Shown here one piece after another: positions 13,505 through 25,574 of a DNA stretch of 64,000 nt. Position 1 is the first letter of the stretch; each line of letters opens with the position of its first letter. Both the position numbers and the translations under genes were made by a program. This stretch comes from Gonatopus flavifemur (Eukaryota; Arthropoda; Insecta; Hymenoptera; Dryinidae): the NCBI GenBank assembly GCA_018340375.1, contig JAFFJZ010000001.1, forward strand, positions 17,564,001-17,628,000. Reading direction: 5' to 3'. The notes beneath the pieces were generated by a model. It did no database searches. It was not told the origin of the DNA and worked only from the letters and a program-made list of their open reading frames with translations.

Positions 13505-14707
13505 TACGTGTATATATTTGTCACATATATAAGTATTGACAATCACAATTGTGGTCTGCATTGATGTCTCCAAAGAGGCGCGTATCGTATGGGAAGGGAA
13601 AAAATTCGAACGGTTCCACGGTCCAGTGGGTGTAAGGGGATATCAATAGCTCATTAAATGGAAGGGATGTTCAATAGCTTTCGCCCCAGGGCTGAATTGA
13701 AATTTATTTAAAATGCGAGCGTGTGCTCTGTATATATATGGCCCATGGGACACAGTTTTATGGGTCACCCCTAACTCTCTTCGTTCTCGTGCGAATTGTG
13801 AAACGGTGCACAGGTTGCCAAACTCTCGAGTCAAGTGCAAAGAAGATTAATCTTATGTCGTTTCCCTATACCGTTTTAGATTTTAGTTTTTCATGCGAAC
13901 CTCGTACTCGGAAAGTTTACATCCCAGATTTTTCAAAGAATTTGTCAATATTGTGAAATGTCCATGCGAATCATACCTCCCGAGTACAACACCGAAGGAA
14001 AAAAGAATCCTAAAAAAATGTACATTTTCTCCCCGATACATTAGTACGTGGAACACTGAATTAACCGCGATTGATCTCATCGTGATCTGCATTTCTGATT
14101 TCATCAATTCACTCTGGTGACGTACTTGTAAAACTGTGTCCCATATAAAATTGTAGTGAGAATAAAGGAGAGGAGAATAGACAGGGAGGGGAAGCTAGTA
14201 ATGATTTTGCACGATTTGCATGAAGTTGTCGAAAGGGAGACTTTTCGGCGCTTAACACATGCCAATATAGATCTAGATTAATCGAAAGATTGGATCTGGA
14301 TCACCCCATATACGTTCCACGTCTTAATCCTAAATTTACGAGGGCTGAGCATGAGAGTAAGAGAGGTTAAAGTGCAGTACAGGTGTACATCAATCCGGCT
14401 ATTTTTGAGGGGATAAACATCCCTTAATGAACCCTTGTCAAGATGTCGACTTTCGCACAGTTTTTTTTTTGCCATGAGAAATTATAACCCGCATGATATT
14501 GGACTACAATGTTTTTTCGTTCATTTCAAAAATCGATATTTTGATGTTGAATAACAATTACTCATTCCAAAAATTATTACGACGGGTAAGAATTTTTCAA
14601 AAAATTACTGTGCAGTCTGTAAGCATGAGTGAGTTTTTGAGCAGTTGGAAGTGATATTTTCTATAAATTTTACAAAATGCACAGTAATATTTCTAAAAAA
14701 TTCCTAC
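13505..14707. other. no gene recognised
   Basis: No convincing exon, RNA gene or palindrome was seen. Confidence 0.35.
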
Positions 14708-14960
14708 ACTGAGAACTCAATTTTTTAGATTGGAAGAAAATTTTCTTCGCCCTCATTCTAATAAATATTTTTTTCAATGGAAAGATTCTTCATCAGATTG
14801 AAACAAAAAATTTTCAAATTGAGACAGAAATATATTCTTCCTTTCTTGAATTCGAAAAATATAATTTCAATTCAATGAAAAATTCTCTCATTGGAATGAA
14901 CTATCTTTTCCATTGAAAACAAGATTTATCAGAATGAGGGCAAAGAAATGTTCTTTAAGG
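14708..14960. repeat. dispersed repeat, partner of 4296-4530
   Basis: Shares ordered blocks with the copy near 4.3 kb and ends with the same AACAAGATTTATCAGAATGA phrase. Confidence 0.6.
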
Positions 14961-15454
14961 GGGTATTCTGGTCTAAAATTTTGGAAATACCTACCCTAAT
15001 AGAAATTTTCTCTAGCAAATGATGAGGCACTGATCAGTTTTCCATTTTACTGATCAGGAACTGATCAGCAAACTTAAAAGTTTCCGACAAGGGGTGTAAC
15101 GCTCTGACTAATGAAAAACTGATTGGAAAAACTGAGCAGATATGAGCGAGTAACTGATGAGGCACTGATCGGTAGTTGATGAGGTATTTGTGAGTAACTA
15201 ACGAACATTTATTACCTACAAAAATGCAGGTTATATCGATGAACATGTGGAATTATGATAATAAATTGATGATTTTCCACTCACATAATAATTTATGTTT
15301 TTGTTCAAGATGTTTCCAAGGATTAAAAAGTAAATTTTTAGCAAAAACCCGTGGGAAAAAATTTCCTAGACTTCTTCTTAGATAAAATCTAGGAGTTTTT
15401 GCCAAGGACAAAAAATATATAAAACCACGTGTATGGTGTTTCCACCTCAATCAT

Positions 15455-15701
15455 CCCTATTCCAAATGTCCGACAGATAATTTTCTGTCAAGATTTGGTC
15501 GGTTTTTGTCCCAGGCATGATGATTTCCGACAGAACCAGATAGAATTTCGACCGGAATCCGTCAGGTTTTGTTTGGATTTGTCTGGCTTTCCAGTCTGTG
15601 CAGGATTTGGTCGGTTTTTGTCCCAGGCATGATGATTTCCGACGAAACCAGACAGAATTTTGACCTGAATCTGTCAGATCTGTCGGACATTTTTAATAGG
15701 G
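15455..15701. mobile_element. CCCTATT MITE with internal direct repeat
   Basis: Left CCCTATTCCAAATGTCCGAC, right complement GTCGGACATTTTTAATAGGG, AT duplication on both sides (15453-15454, 15702-15703). A 40-bp phrase starting GATTTGGTCGGTTTTTGTCC occurs twice (near 15493 and 15606). Confidence 0.85.
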
Positions 15702-16119
15702 ATAAGATAATATTCAAGTCACAATACTTACTCATAATAAATCACAACACTATATTATTTCACAACAAGAAAGAATATATACATATTACATTACATCTCC
15801 TTTTTAACTTTGTCATGTGCATATACTTTTTATAATTATTGAGGTCAGGTTCCATTGATTTGATACAGCAAAACCAGGATAAAATAATTCGAACCAATTC
15901 AATTCAATTATTTCTTCAGAATACTTCGAATTTTGGTCAAGACATATATCTAAAATAAGTGTACTTTTTCAATTGAAGTATATCACTTCAAAAACGATCA
16001 ATATGTTCTTCAAACTGAGTATTTTTTATAAACATTTACGCTATCAATGTTTCTTATGAATAAAGGCAATAACTTGTCAGAATTTTATCAGTTTTATATG
16101 AATTTTAATAATCATATTT

Positions 16120-16321
16120 CACGGAAAAAAATGTTTCATAAGATTTACTAACGCGTTCAGTAAAATACAGCACTATTAGAATTTTTCGTAATATTTATAA
16201 AAGTTCTAGTAAAATCTACGAGGGTCGCAGTCAAAATTACTAGTAAATATTAACAGAAATTCTAATAGTGCCGTATTTTACCACCCTCGTTGGTAAATTC
16301 TATTAAACAGTTTTTTCCGTG
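16120..16321. mobile_element. CACGGA-type MITE, 202 bp
   Basis: Termini CACGGAAAAAA and TTTTTTCCGTG with TT on both sides (16118-16119, 16322-16323). The interior is a further palindrome (CACTATTAGAATTTT against AATTCTAATAGTG). Confidence 0.85.
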
Positions 16322-16413
16322 TTGTCAAATCAGTTCCCAATAAGTTAGTGATAAGTTTCCCCTCATCAGTGCCTCATCAGTAATAGGGAAAACTGATTAT
16401 ATTTCTACTAGGG

Positions 16414-18595
16414 TATTTTGTTTGTTTTTGCACATTTTTACAGTTTAGACTTTCAAGAACATGTTTTCAGGAGGGTTTTGTGAGAAAATGTGAGTATAAT
16501 GTATCATTGTAACACTCACACTCTAAGGAGTCCGACCGAATGTCGCTGCATCTTACTTGAAAAATTTACTGCAATTCAGTCCAACCCATTGTGTTAGCAT
16601 TTGTTTTCAGCGCTTAGGTCCAGCTGAAACAAGGCTGGTTTTGGCTGCATCTTAAAATGAATTCATATGCAGAATCAAAGCAAGTTTTATTCTTTACTGT
16701 GTAGACTGTTTGAAATTGCATGATATCTCAAGTTCTACTCAACTGATTTACTTGAAATTTGGCACAGAGCTCCTTTATACATTGCAGTTTCGTACTACGA
16801 GGAATTTTTTGAGAAATCTCTTCGTTTTTTTTCCCCTTCGAATCCCAAAGGGCGAAAAAAATCAGGGAAAAGACGTAACTTTTTTTTTAAACCGCCGTCA
16901 TTTTATGAAGAAAAATTTTTTTCCAACAAAACTCTTCGTAGTGCGATAGCTACATCCTTCTTCTTCGGGAATTTACCAAAAAAATATTTTTCAGATTACT
17001 TTTTATTACTCAGATTTACTACTCAGATTATTTTTTTGATAATATTCCTAATGCTTTGAAATCTTAAAATGTGAATGAATAACTAGTGAAGCAATGGATG
17101 GTAAAAACATTTATTGGATTGTTTTTATGGCGTCCGAAAAAACACCAAAAATCTGGGTGTCTGAACCTGCAGAATACCCCCTTGAATTTAAGAAATCGGA
17201 TTCTCAGTGTACTTGTCCCTCGATCACTGAAATTCCACGGTCATTTTTCAAATAAAATTCTCCCTTTGTATTCAAATCAGTAGAAGAGAGTCTTGCACTA
17301 TAAAGAAAATACAAAAATGCTGAAGTATTTGTTGTTGTGCAGGACAGTGTGTTTCAAAAGTTTAATCCAATGCGCCATAAATTGTACTCGGTTATTTTAC
17401 ATTTTATGTAGCGAAGAAAAATGACAAAAATAAACGATTTCTCGTACATCGGAACTCTGAGCCATGCCAATCGGGATACAACGCTGCTCACATTGCTGTT
17501 ATTTGCATTGCAACGTTGTGTTTTCAATTAAAAATCAACTTTAGAATAATTGCATGCGTCGAATGCAATAATGCTGTGTACTTAAAATGCATCGCTACGC
17601 GTACCGGTTATTTCATCTGTAATAACCGTGACTTGAATAATAAGGAATATCGTTTATTTCTATGTTTGAAATTGATGGAATAAATAAACATTCGATAAAA
17701 ATGGAAAATATTCCATGTCAATTAATTCCTTTTCTTCACTTATTTTTCAATTTTCTAAAATTGTTCCAACCCCAAATTTTTTCTTATACCAAAAAAGAAA
17801 TATTATGTTTGAGAAATTGAGAAAAAATTTGTTTTTATTCGAATGGTAATTGAATCGCTTTGCTGGACACAGCTGTAGCTTATGACACAACCTTTCCAAC
17901 GTTATCCTTCTGAAAATTTGCAATATGGTTCTTTTTTATTTTTTCATCAATTCAATTTTTGCAATTCACTTTTCCACTATTCGATGTTTCCCACTGATGA
18001 TTCATTGCAATAAAATCTAGTTCCACATATGGCTTATAGTAAAACCTAGGCATTTTATATACATATATATGTGTAATATACGACGATTTTTCCTATGAAA
18101 AAGTTGCGGTGGAGCATGTCACATAAAAAACAAAGAAAGAAACAAAAGGGAAAAAAGGAACCCCTTGAATGGCTAGAGCCTCGATGTCCCAATGGAGTAA
18201 TGTTTATATTAGCTGGTGCATTCTCGGGCCCCTGTCATTCGATTTTAACCACAAGTTTTCCCCTGCTATGAATCCTCTTCCTGCTGTTTTCTCACTCCCC
18301 ATACACACATCTCGGATATATATTTTGCCGTTTCCATTGGACAAAACCCTACCAATTTTCTCAGTTCATATAATCATACGGGGTCACAATGACGCGACCT
18401 CTTGCATACCTAATAATAAAATCCATCTCTGCGTTCGTGCATATTTCAAACGGAATTATCTCGATATGTTGTTCTGCTCAAGTGACATCACACGCTTCGT
18501 TATTTTTATCCCTTCCTTTGAACTTGACGTCCGAATGAAATTACTTTCAATCCAAGTGTTGTAAAGATGATGTTATTTTTTCTTCCGCATTTCAG
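16414..18595. other. upstream of the first visible bib exon; nothing recognised
   Basis: The stretch is non-coding as far as I can see and presumably bib intron. The open frame at 18169-18564 does not resemble Bib and is not flanked by usable splice signals in a fitting phase. Confidence 0.4.
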
Positions 18596-21500
18596 AGTGG
18601 CCACCCCGTCAAATACCCAAACTTTAACGTCACCAGGACGATTCAATGGTGCAATAGAGAGGCTGCTCGTAGAATTGGCATTGTCGGTACTGATTGTTTT
18701 GGCTCATTTTGCTGGAGATTCATCTAGATCTCTACCAACGACCATCTCTATGAAACCAGCTGGAGTTTTGGCAGCAGCTTATACCGCGGCAACTCTCGTT
18801 TCGGTAAGTGGACAATTCAATGTCTTTTACTTTTATCCTACGACCTGTGATTATAAGTATCCGAAAGTACAAGAAAGTTGCATTGAGAATACACTTTTTA
18901 CGTGGGACTCGTTATGATGAAAGTCATTCATAACCGCACCGCAAAGAGCTTTTGAATATATATCTTGAAAACGTGCATCATTATTTTCCATTAAATGTTT
19001 CGCACATTATTATTCTCGGTTATTCAAAAATTTCCAAGTTGAAGAATAATTTCTGTCGGGCTATGGTTATCATTTGTGCAAATTACTCGCGATATATCAA
19101 CTTTCTCATTCTCGATGATATTTTAAAATATTTTGCGTATAAGAAGAAAGAAAGGAAGAATATCCATTCCATCTTTGAGAAAAATTTTCAATTTAATGAT
19201 GTATAATCTTCATTCCTCTTCGTTTTCGTAGAATAGTATATTGTTCGCCAAAAGGGGGAAGTACGTAATTTCGGACGAATGTGAAGAAATCCATTGAATC
19301 TGACATGATGAAATTTTATGAGATTTGGCCAGAGCACACGGAGAAAACAAAAAGTTTTACAAATTACTACATTCCTGCTGAATTGGCAGGATAAAAGAAA
19401 ATATCACTGCTATTGATATCAAAGTGTAGTAAAAATGTGTAATTTATCATGTGGAAGTTTGCAGACTCGTACTAAAGAATATTTTGTTAATCATTCATTT
19501 TTGCTACACTGTTTATCAATAACAGTGATATTTTCTTATATCCTGCCAATTTGGTAGAAATGTAGTAATTTTCAACAATTTATTCTTCTCCGTGCATTTA
19601 TGAACTAATCGAATTTCATTAACGAATGATTAGATAAGATTTAATCAGCCCTTCGTGCAATTTGAATGAGATTGGGCGAGATTCAATGGGTGAGGTGAAC
19701 ACACTATTATTTTGCCCACACTCGTGTAGGGACGAATATTTTTATTCTTGCGGAGCGAGACGAAAGTAGCAATTTTCGTCACGTTCTACAGAAAGAAAAA
19801 TTTCCGACCTACTGTCTACGGTTTTATGGGTCAGTTTGATACATCATGAATGAATAGGAATAAAAATTTTCCATCCATTGCCTAATTGTCTGGCTAGTTA
19901 GTCTGAAATTAATCACTTTCTCCCCTAAAAAGCAGTGAACGAAGAACTACTTTTTGCGTGCAGATGTAAACCAAAAAGAAAAAGAAAGTTCGATGTTGAA
20001 TGAGTTCCAATGTGCGTAAGAACGAGAAATTTGAAAGGAATTGAATAAGATGTCGTGAGAAAATACTGACGATTGGCAAACATCTGAATCGGATGCAATA
20101 TGTATTTCCATGAATAGTATTGAAATCGGGTCAACTTCCAAGAACGTTTTAATGGGACTTGAATGGGTTTAAGGAACAGTAACAGTTCCACCAAACAGAA
20201 CGTAGCGGAATGTTTCTGAAATGTCCCACACTGAGAGAAATTATTATTACTCACTGTTACTAAAAAAAAAAGTATCAAAAAGACCAGAAAAATTTTTTTC
20301 TCAGTCAACGCAACAATGTTTTACGTAACCAAGATAATGAAAATGTAGTTGCGTCCCTTTGGTAGAATTAACTGATTTTACTTCTTCCGGTGCAGATATT
20401 CCTAAAGTTTTAGGATGCTTAATCCGTCATTTCATTCTGATTGAATGACAATCAGTAAAACACTCATTGAATCCTATCAAATTTCATCGAACTATTGACG
20501 TTACGCAACAATTTATGATGTTCAGTGATTACCCAATAATATGAAAAGACGTGGGAAAAATGTCTTTTAAAATCATCCAGAATATATATTTTGGAGCTCT
20601 CCCTTATGAAAAAACCCGATATCGAGATTTCATCGTTCAATCATCAAATCTATTAATACTATCCGAAATCTATCGTGCTGTTTCATTCAATATCGGGTTT
20701 ATATTGGATAATTATCGTAGACATCGTATTTTTATCGGACTTGTACAATAATTAAACAACACGATAGGTCTCGGATAGTATTAATACAACCCTGGTAAAA
20801 CAATCTCTCTGAATTCCTCTGAAATCTGTCTGAATCTCTCTATATTTTGGGACATTTTTCAAAGAGATTCAGAGAAATTTCAGAGGAATTCAGAAGTTGG
20901 AGACCGTCAGATAGTGATACATCCTAAATCTCTCCAACTTTCTTTGAATCTCTCTGAATTCTCCAGATGCAGATTTAGAAATTTCCCGGAATCTTTCTGA
21001 ATCTCCTTGAATCCTCAGGAATTTTATTCATTTAGATTCCACAGCTTTCCCTGAATTTGTCAAAATCTTTCTGAATTCTTTTGTATTCCTCTGAAAACTT
21101 TAAGGCACAGTTTTCCCTAATTTACTTATCTCAAAATCTCCTTGGACCTGCCTGAATGCTTCTGAAGTTTTGAACAAAAAATTGCATTCAACATATTTCT
21201 CTCTGAATTTCTTTGAATCCCTTTGAAAAGTCCACCGCACAATTTTCCACAATTTACGTGTCTTTAAAGCTCTCCGAAACTCCTGGAATACCTCTGAAAT
21301 CATGTACTGAAAATTTCACTCAATATATACCTGTCTGAATTTCTCTGAATTCCTCTGAATCTCTCTCAATTTCTCCGAATTCCTCTGAAAAGTTCAACGT
21401 ACAGTTTTTCCAAATTTACCTATCTCCAAAACTCCACAAAACTTCCTGAATGTTTCTGAAATTTTAAACAAAAAATTCACTCAATTCATTCCTCTGAATT

Positions 21501-24500
21501 TCCCTGAATGCCTCTGAATCTTTCTGAATCTCTCGGAATCCCTCTGAATCCTTCTAAAAAGTTTAGCGCCCAATGTTTCCGAATCCACCAGTCTCTGAAT
21601 TCTTCTGAATCTTCCTGAACCAATCTGAATTTCTCTGGAACGTGAAATTTTCAGAGAGATTCAGCCGGATTTTTTGACCAGGGAACTGATGATTTAACGA
21701 TGAAATTCCGGTATCGGGTTTTTGCATAAGGGCTTTCAGATATCTTTTAGATGTATTTCGTTTCAAAGATATCTACAAGATGTCTAAAAGATAGATGATT
21801 TTGAGAGAGATCTTTTCGATTCGAAATATTTATTGAGGTACATCCAGTTGAATGCTTTTTCTCCATTTTCCTGTGAAGAAGTGTCAATTATTTCATTTGT
21901 ATATTCCTTATTCAGTTCTATTTGTAAGATTTTACCCTTTGTGCCCTATCGAAGATAACCACTTGAATCGTCCATTGATTGAAGAACCCACCATCCGTTC
22001 AGTGAGATTCAATTAGAATCAATCGTTTCTTTCAACCTGGGACAGTATCTTATTTTTTTATGTCACTTTTCTATTGAAAATGTTGAAAAGAAACCTTTGG
22101 TTTTTCCGTTCCGTGGTAGTTTTTATCCCGATTCCTTCCCAAACTTCTCCGGCATTTTCATTATAATAATTTGATGTTTTGTCGTTAAAAAAGCTTTATA
22201 GATAAAGAAATCCACCCAAATTCTTCCATTGATGGAAAAGCAGTTACTCATTGTTTGCAATGTAAAGAATGGTGTTGAATCTTGAGTTAATAGTTTATAT
22301 CATTTACGATTGAACGTTAATCGCTTGGATATCGCACGCTCGGGACAGAGGAAAGTCAGAAAAAACGTAATTTTTACGTAATTTTAAAGTCATTAAGAAA
22401 TGTCAAAATGATACACCTGAAAGTACTGAATTGTGACGTTATCTCATGTGAATTCATTCGAACCTCATTTTTATCTTGGAATATACACATGGGAAAAAAG
22501 TATTCCAAATTTATTTCGATGAAATGAGGTTTTGTTAACTATTAACAAATCTTATTTGACCTACAGATGGTTTGTTTATAATTAAAAAGCCTTCTTTGTT
22601 CACAAATCAATTCTTCTCTCAGTGTAATAATTATTACATTCAAAATATAAAAATATGGAAATGATGTCCAAAAGACATAATTTTGGTGGAATTAACCATC
22701 AATTTTCCGTAGGGAAATATTTTGCTGAAATCACCATGAATAATCTCTGAAAAAACTCTGAAAAATTCTGACAAACTCTGAGAATTTCTGAAATTTTTAT
22801 GAAAAAAGTAATATTTTTGGAACATTCTGTACGGACTTTTCTCAGATTTTCTTCAGAGCTTTTCAGAGTTTTTACGTTTTTTTTCAGACAAATAGAAACG
22901 AAATCGCACGCTGATAAAATTCTGACAAAACTCTGAAAAAGTGCTGACTGTTGAAAATTTTCAAAATTATATGAACGCATTCGTATTCTATATTCGAATA
23001 TCATACGTGAAAAAGTGTGTACGTGAAAATCAAAAAAATTTTTTTCAATAATCAGAACGATGTCAGAAACTTCTCGGAGTGTTACCAGAATTTTTTCAAA
23101 GTGCAATTTTGTTCCTATTGGTCTGAAAAAAACTGAAAAACTCTGAAAAGCTCTGAAGAAAGTCCGTACAGAATGTTCCAAAAAAATTGGATTTTTCATA
23201 AAAATTTCAGAAGTCCTCGGAGTTTGTCAGATTTTTTCAGAGAAAATGCGATGTTTTTCAGAGATTATTCATGGTTATTTCAGCGAAATATTTCCGTATG
23301 GGTTGGATGAATATTGATCTCTGAATATGTAATGAAATTAAATATTCTCCTCACATAGTTATATGCAATGTTATTTGTTGTTGAACTTAACGCATTTTCT
23401 GTAACAAAAATGTTTACGTCAAAATTTAGTAATTTCTGATGATCCGCGACGGATTTTTGTCAAAATGATCCATAAAATGTTCTTGGAAAATTGAGAAAAA
23501 AGTAACTTTTTCTGAATCAGAACAGAAACAAAATTTAATAACTTTGATAATTCACATCATCCATGCATTCAACGTAAAATAACAATTAAATTCAACTTGG
23601 GTAGATGAACAATATTTCAACGAAGTAATGTAGTCAGTTAAAGTACGGCTTATTAAACTATGAGAAAATATTAATAAGGTTATATGTTTTCTCACGATGA
23701 GTTGGTGTAAACGACTTGATTAGCTCAAGTAAGTGGATGTGAAGATAAGCTAATTGTTACTTAGAACAGATGGCCGTAAAAGCTAGCTCTCCCGCATGTA
23801 TTTTCTGAAAACAAATTGTACGCTGATAGTACTGAATTTGACACAGTCAAAGAATCTTCAGAGTATTAGAAAAATTATTTCACAGCACATTAGCCCTGCA
23901 ATTTCAAAATTTCTGTACATAAAAAAAATATTTCTCACGTGGTTTATAAAAGAGAATGAAAAATCTCAGCGACTGCTTGAAAATCCTTTTCTTAATTTTC
24001 ACTTCCGCTCCGCGTTTGTTATGTGCGATTCTCTTCTTCTTTCGCGTCATTCGGTGTAATGTTGGAAGCCTGTTTTGGTTCTTTTTTAAATTGGACCAAT
24101 GTTCGTACTTTAAAAGAGCACCTGCCGTCACGGCAAAAGAGGGAAAGAAACAAAGAATGAGCGAGACAAAACTTGATCCTGCTCAGTCGCACCTGCTTTA
24201 CAGAGTGCTCTGAAACGAAAAGTATACAGAGAAACCACCGCGATACGTGATATGCGATATGCTCTTTGGAGGATGGAATAATCCGTTCAAATTGAATTAG
24301 TTTGCATTGAAAAAGAGGAAAATCAAACAAAGAAACATATGCTTTTTGTTTTTTTTTATACGCAGAAACATTCGAGTTATATAAGGTCTTTAATTAATGT
24401 CAAATATTTCTGTTTTTTGTTGCAGAGCCCTTTCCTAAATCCAGCACGTGCATTAGGTCCAGCTTTCGTGATGAATCGTTGGGACAATCATTGGGTGTAT

Positions 24501-25004
24501 TGGGTGGGACCTTTATCCGGAGGTGTCGTAGCCTCTTTACTTCACGAATATGTATTGAGTTCTCGAAGAAATAGAGATCACAGAGACATGGACGATGGGG
24601 AAAATTCCTCCATGAGATCTGACGAAGATACTTATGATGATTTGGATAAACCTACTGGACCCAAATTTCCTGGAGCTTACGCAACATATCGCCCAGTCGC
24701 TGCCGGTGCTGCATCATCGATCTACGGTATTCCTCCAACTCCCCTCGAAAGAGTTGAATCTATCTACGGTGGAACAAAATCGTTGTATTGCAAATCACCT
24801 CCCCTCACGCGAGCCAATTTAAATCGATCCCAAAGCGTTTACGCAAAATCTACTTCCGGACCTATGCGCGATGGCCTCATGATTCCCAAGCCAGGACCAC
24901 TAATGCCAGCTCAAAGTCTTTACCCTATGAGAATCGGTCCAATAATATCACAAAATTCACCTAACAGGGACCAACAACAACAGCCGCAACAGCAACAACA
25001 GCAA

Positions 25005-25036
<32 letters not shown>

Positions 25037-25574
25037 AATCGGAGGACTGAGTCAGAATTCGCAGAATCATAACAGTACAAATCAGAACATGCAAAATCAA
25101 TTGCAACAGTGTACGCAAAGTATTTATGGAATTAGAGGGATTTCAACTAGCTTGAGTACGCGTGAAAATGGCATCTACGGGGTTTCCACTGGTAACAATG
25201 GAAACGGTGTTTACGGTCGAGCTCCAGCTCCTCCGCCTCCTGGCCCTCAGAACTCTCAACAATCGAATCAGGGACAAGTCCATCATCCACAGCCCCCTCC
25301 GCAACATCAAAACGGTCCTCTTTCGACGAGCTCTGACAATGGAGGCACATCACGAAGACCGGAAAGTATGTACGGTCACGTATCGAGGCGTAGCGATGAT
25401 TCTGCTTACGGCAGTTATCAAGGATCGACTAGAGGAAATTACGGAAAACCACCTGGACCTCCTCAACAACCACAATATCGAGATCAAGGCAGACCTAGTC
25501 CAGCTGGACCTCTTCAGCAAAATCAAAATCAACAAAATTATCAAAGAAATTCTCCTAATCCCCAACAGTACTAG
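18596..25574 (+). CDS. bib: big brain (MIP/aquaporin family), last two coding exons
   Basis: Exons are 18596-18803 and 24426-25574 (stop TAG). The acceptors are ttcag and ttgcag, the donor is GTAAGT, and the junction falls between codons. Exon 1 enters with one base of a split codon and covers the fifth MIP membrane region. The reading frame then runs into SPFLNPARALGP, the second NPA box followed by the pore arginine, and into the sixth membrane segment (HWVYWVGPLSGG). The remaining roughly 330 residues form a long cytoplasmic tail with blocks characteristic of insect Bib (LNRSQSVYAKS, PAQSLYPMR) and a glutamine run (4 Q, P, 17 Q). Bib acts in Notch-dependent lateral inhibition and resembles aquaporins (established knowledge). 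The first NPA box and N-terminus are absent from what I could read, so the gene is partial here. The intron of 5.6 kb carries nested MITEs. Confidence 0.93.
19287..19690. mobile_element. CACGGAGAAAA MITE (19337-19594) inserted in an older repeat
   Basis: Inner element: CACGGAGAAAA ... TTCTTCTCCGTG with CA on both sides. The surrounding sequence (ATCCATTGAATCTGACATG, then GATTCAATGGGT) is a diverged relative of the MITE in the bib 3' UTR at 25622-25735. Both lie in the bib intron. Confidence 0.75.
20601..21732. mobile_element. CCCTTATGAAAAAACCC host MITE split by an 894-bp insertion
   Basis: Termini CCCTTATGAAAAAACCCGAT and ATCGGGTTTTTGCATAAGGG, with CT on both sides. Position 20790-21683 is a second element. 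The uninterrupted sister of the host lies at 44142-44470, which allows the insertion point to be read directly. Confidence 0.9.
20790..21683. mobile_element. CCCTGGT element filled with CTCTGAATT repeats
   Basis: Termini CCCTGGTAAAACAATCTCTC and GATTTTTTGACCAGGG; AA duplicated on each side (20788-20789, 21684-21685). The interior is dozens of degenerate TCTCTGAAT/TTCCTCTGAA units of about 9-12 bp, in effect a minisatellite carried inside a transposon. Confidence 0.88.
22712..23295. mobile_element. palindromic element of about 585 bp rich in CTCTGAAAA
   Basis: Arms GGAAATATTTTGCTGAAATC, then CATGAATAATCTCTGAAAA, against their complements at the right end. A shorter relative ends at about 51428. 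The long reverse-strand frame here is a by-product of the repeat. It lies in the bib intron. Confidence 0.82.
23296..24425 (+). other. 3' part of the bib intron
   Basis: Plain AT-rich sequence ending in a good acceptor (ttttttgttgcag). No further element was recognised. Confidence 0.5.

Larger units (their letters stand above)
14994..16413. mobile_element. 1.4-kb composite: CCCTAATAG element holding two further MITEs
   Basis: Outer termini CCCTAATAGAAATTTT and ATTTCTACTAGGG are flanked by TA on both sides (14992-14993, 16414-16415). Several TGATGAGGCACTGATCAG phrases lie inside each end. Elements at 15455-15701 and 16120-16321 sit inside it. Confidence 0.75.

Noticed and set aside
18169..18564. 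131-residue open frame just before a bib exon
   Set aside because: It shares nothing with Bib and is separated from the exon by stops; it is intronic by position.
22699..23199. 166-residue reverse-strand open frame
   Set aside because: It lies inside the CTCTGAAAA palindromic element; the residues simply translate the repeat.
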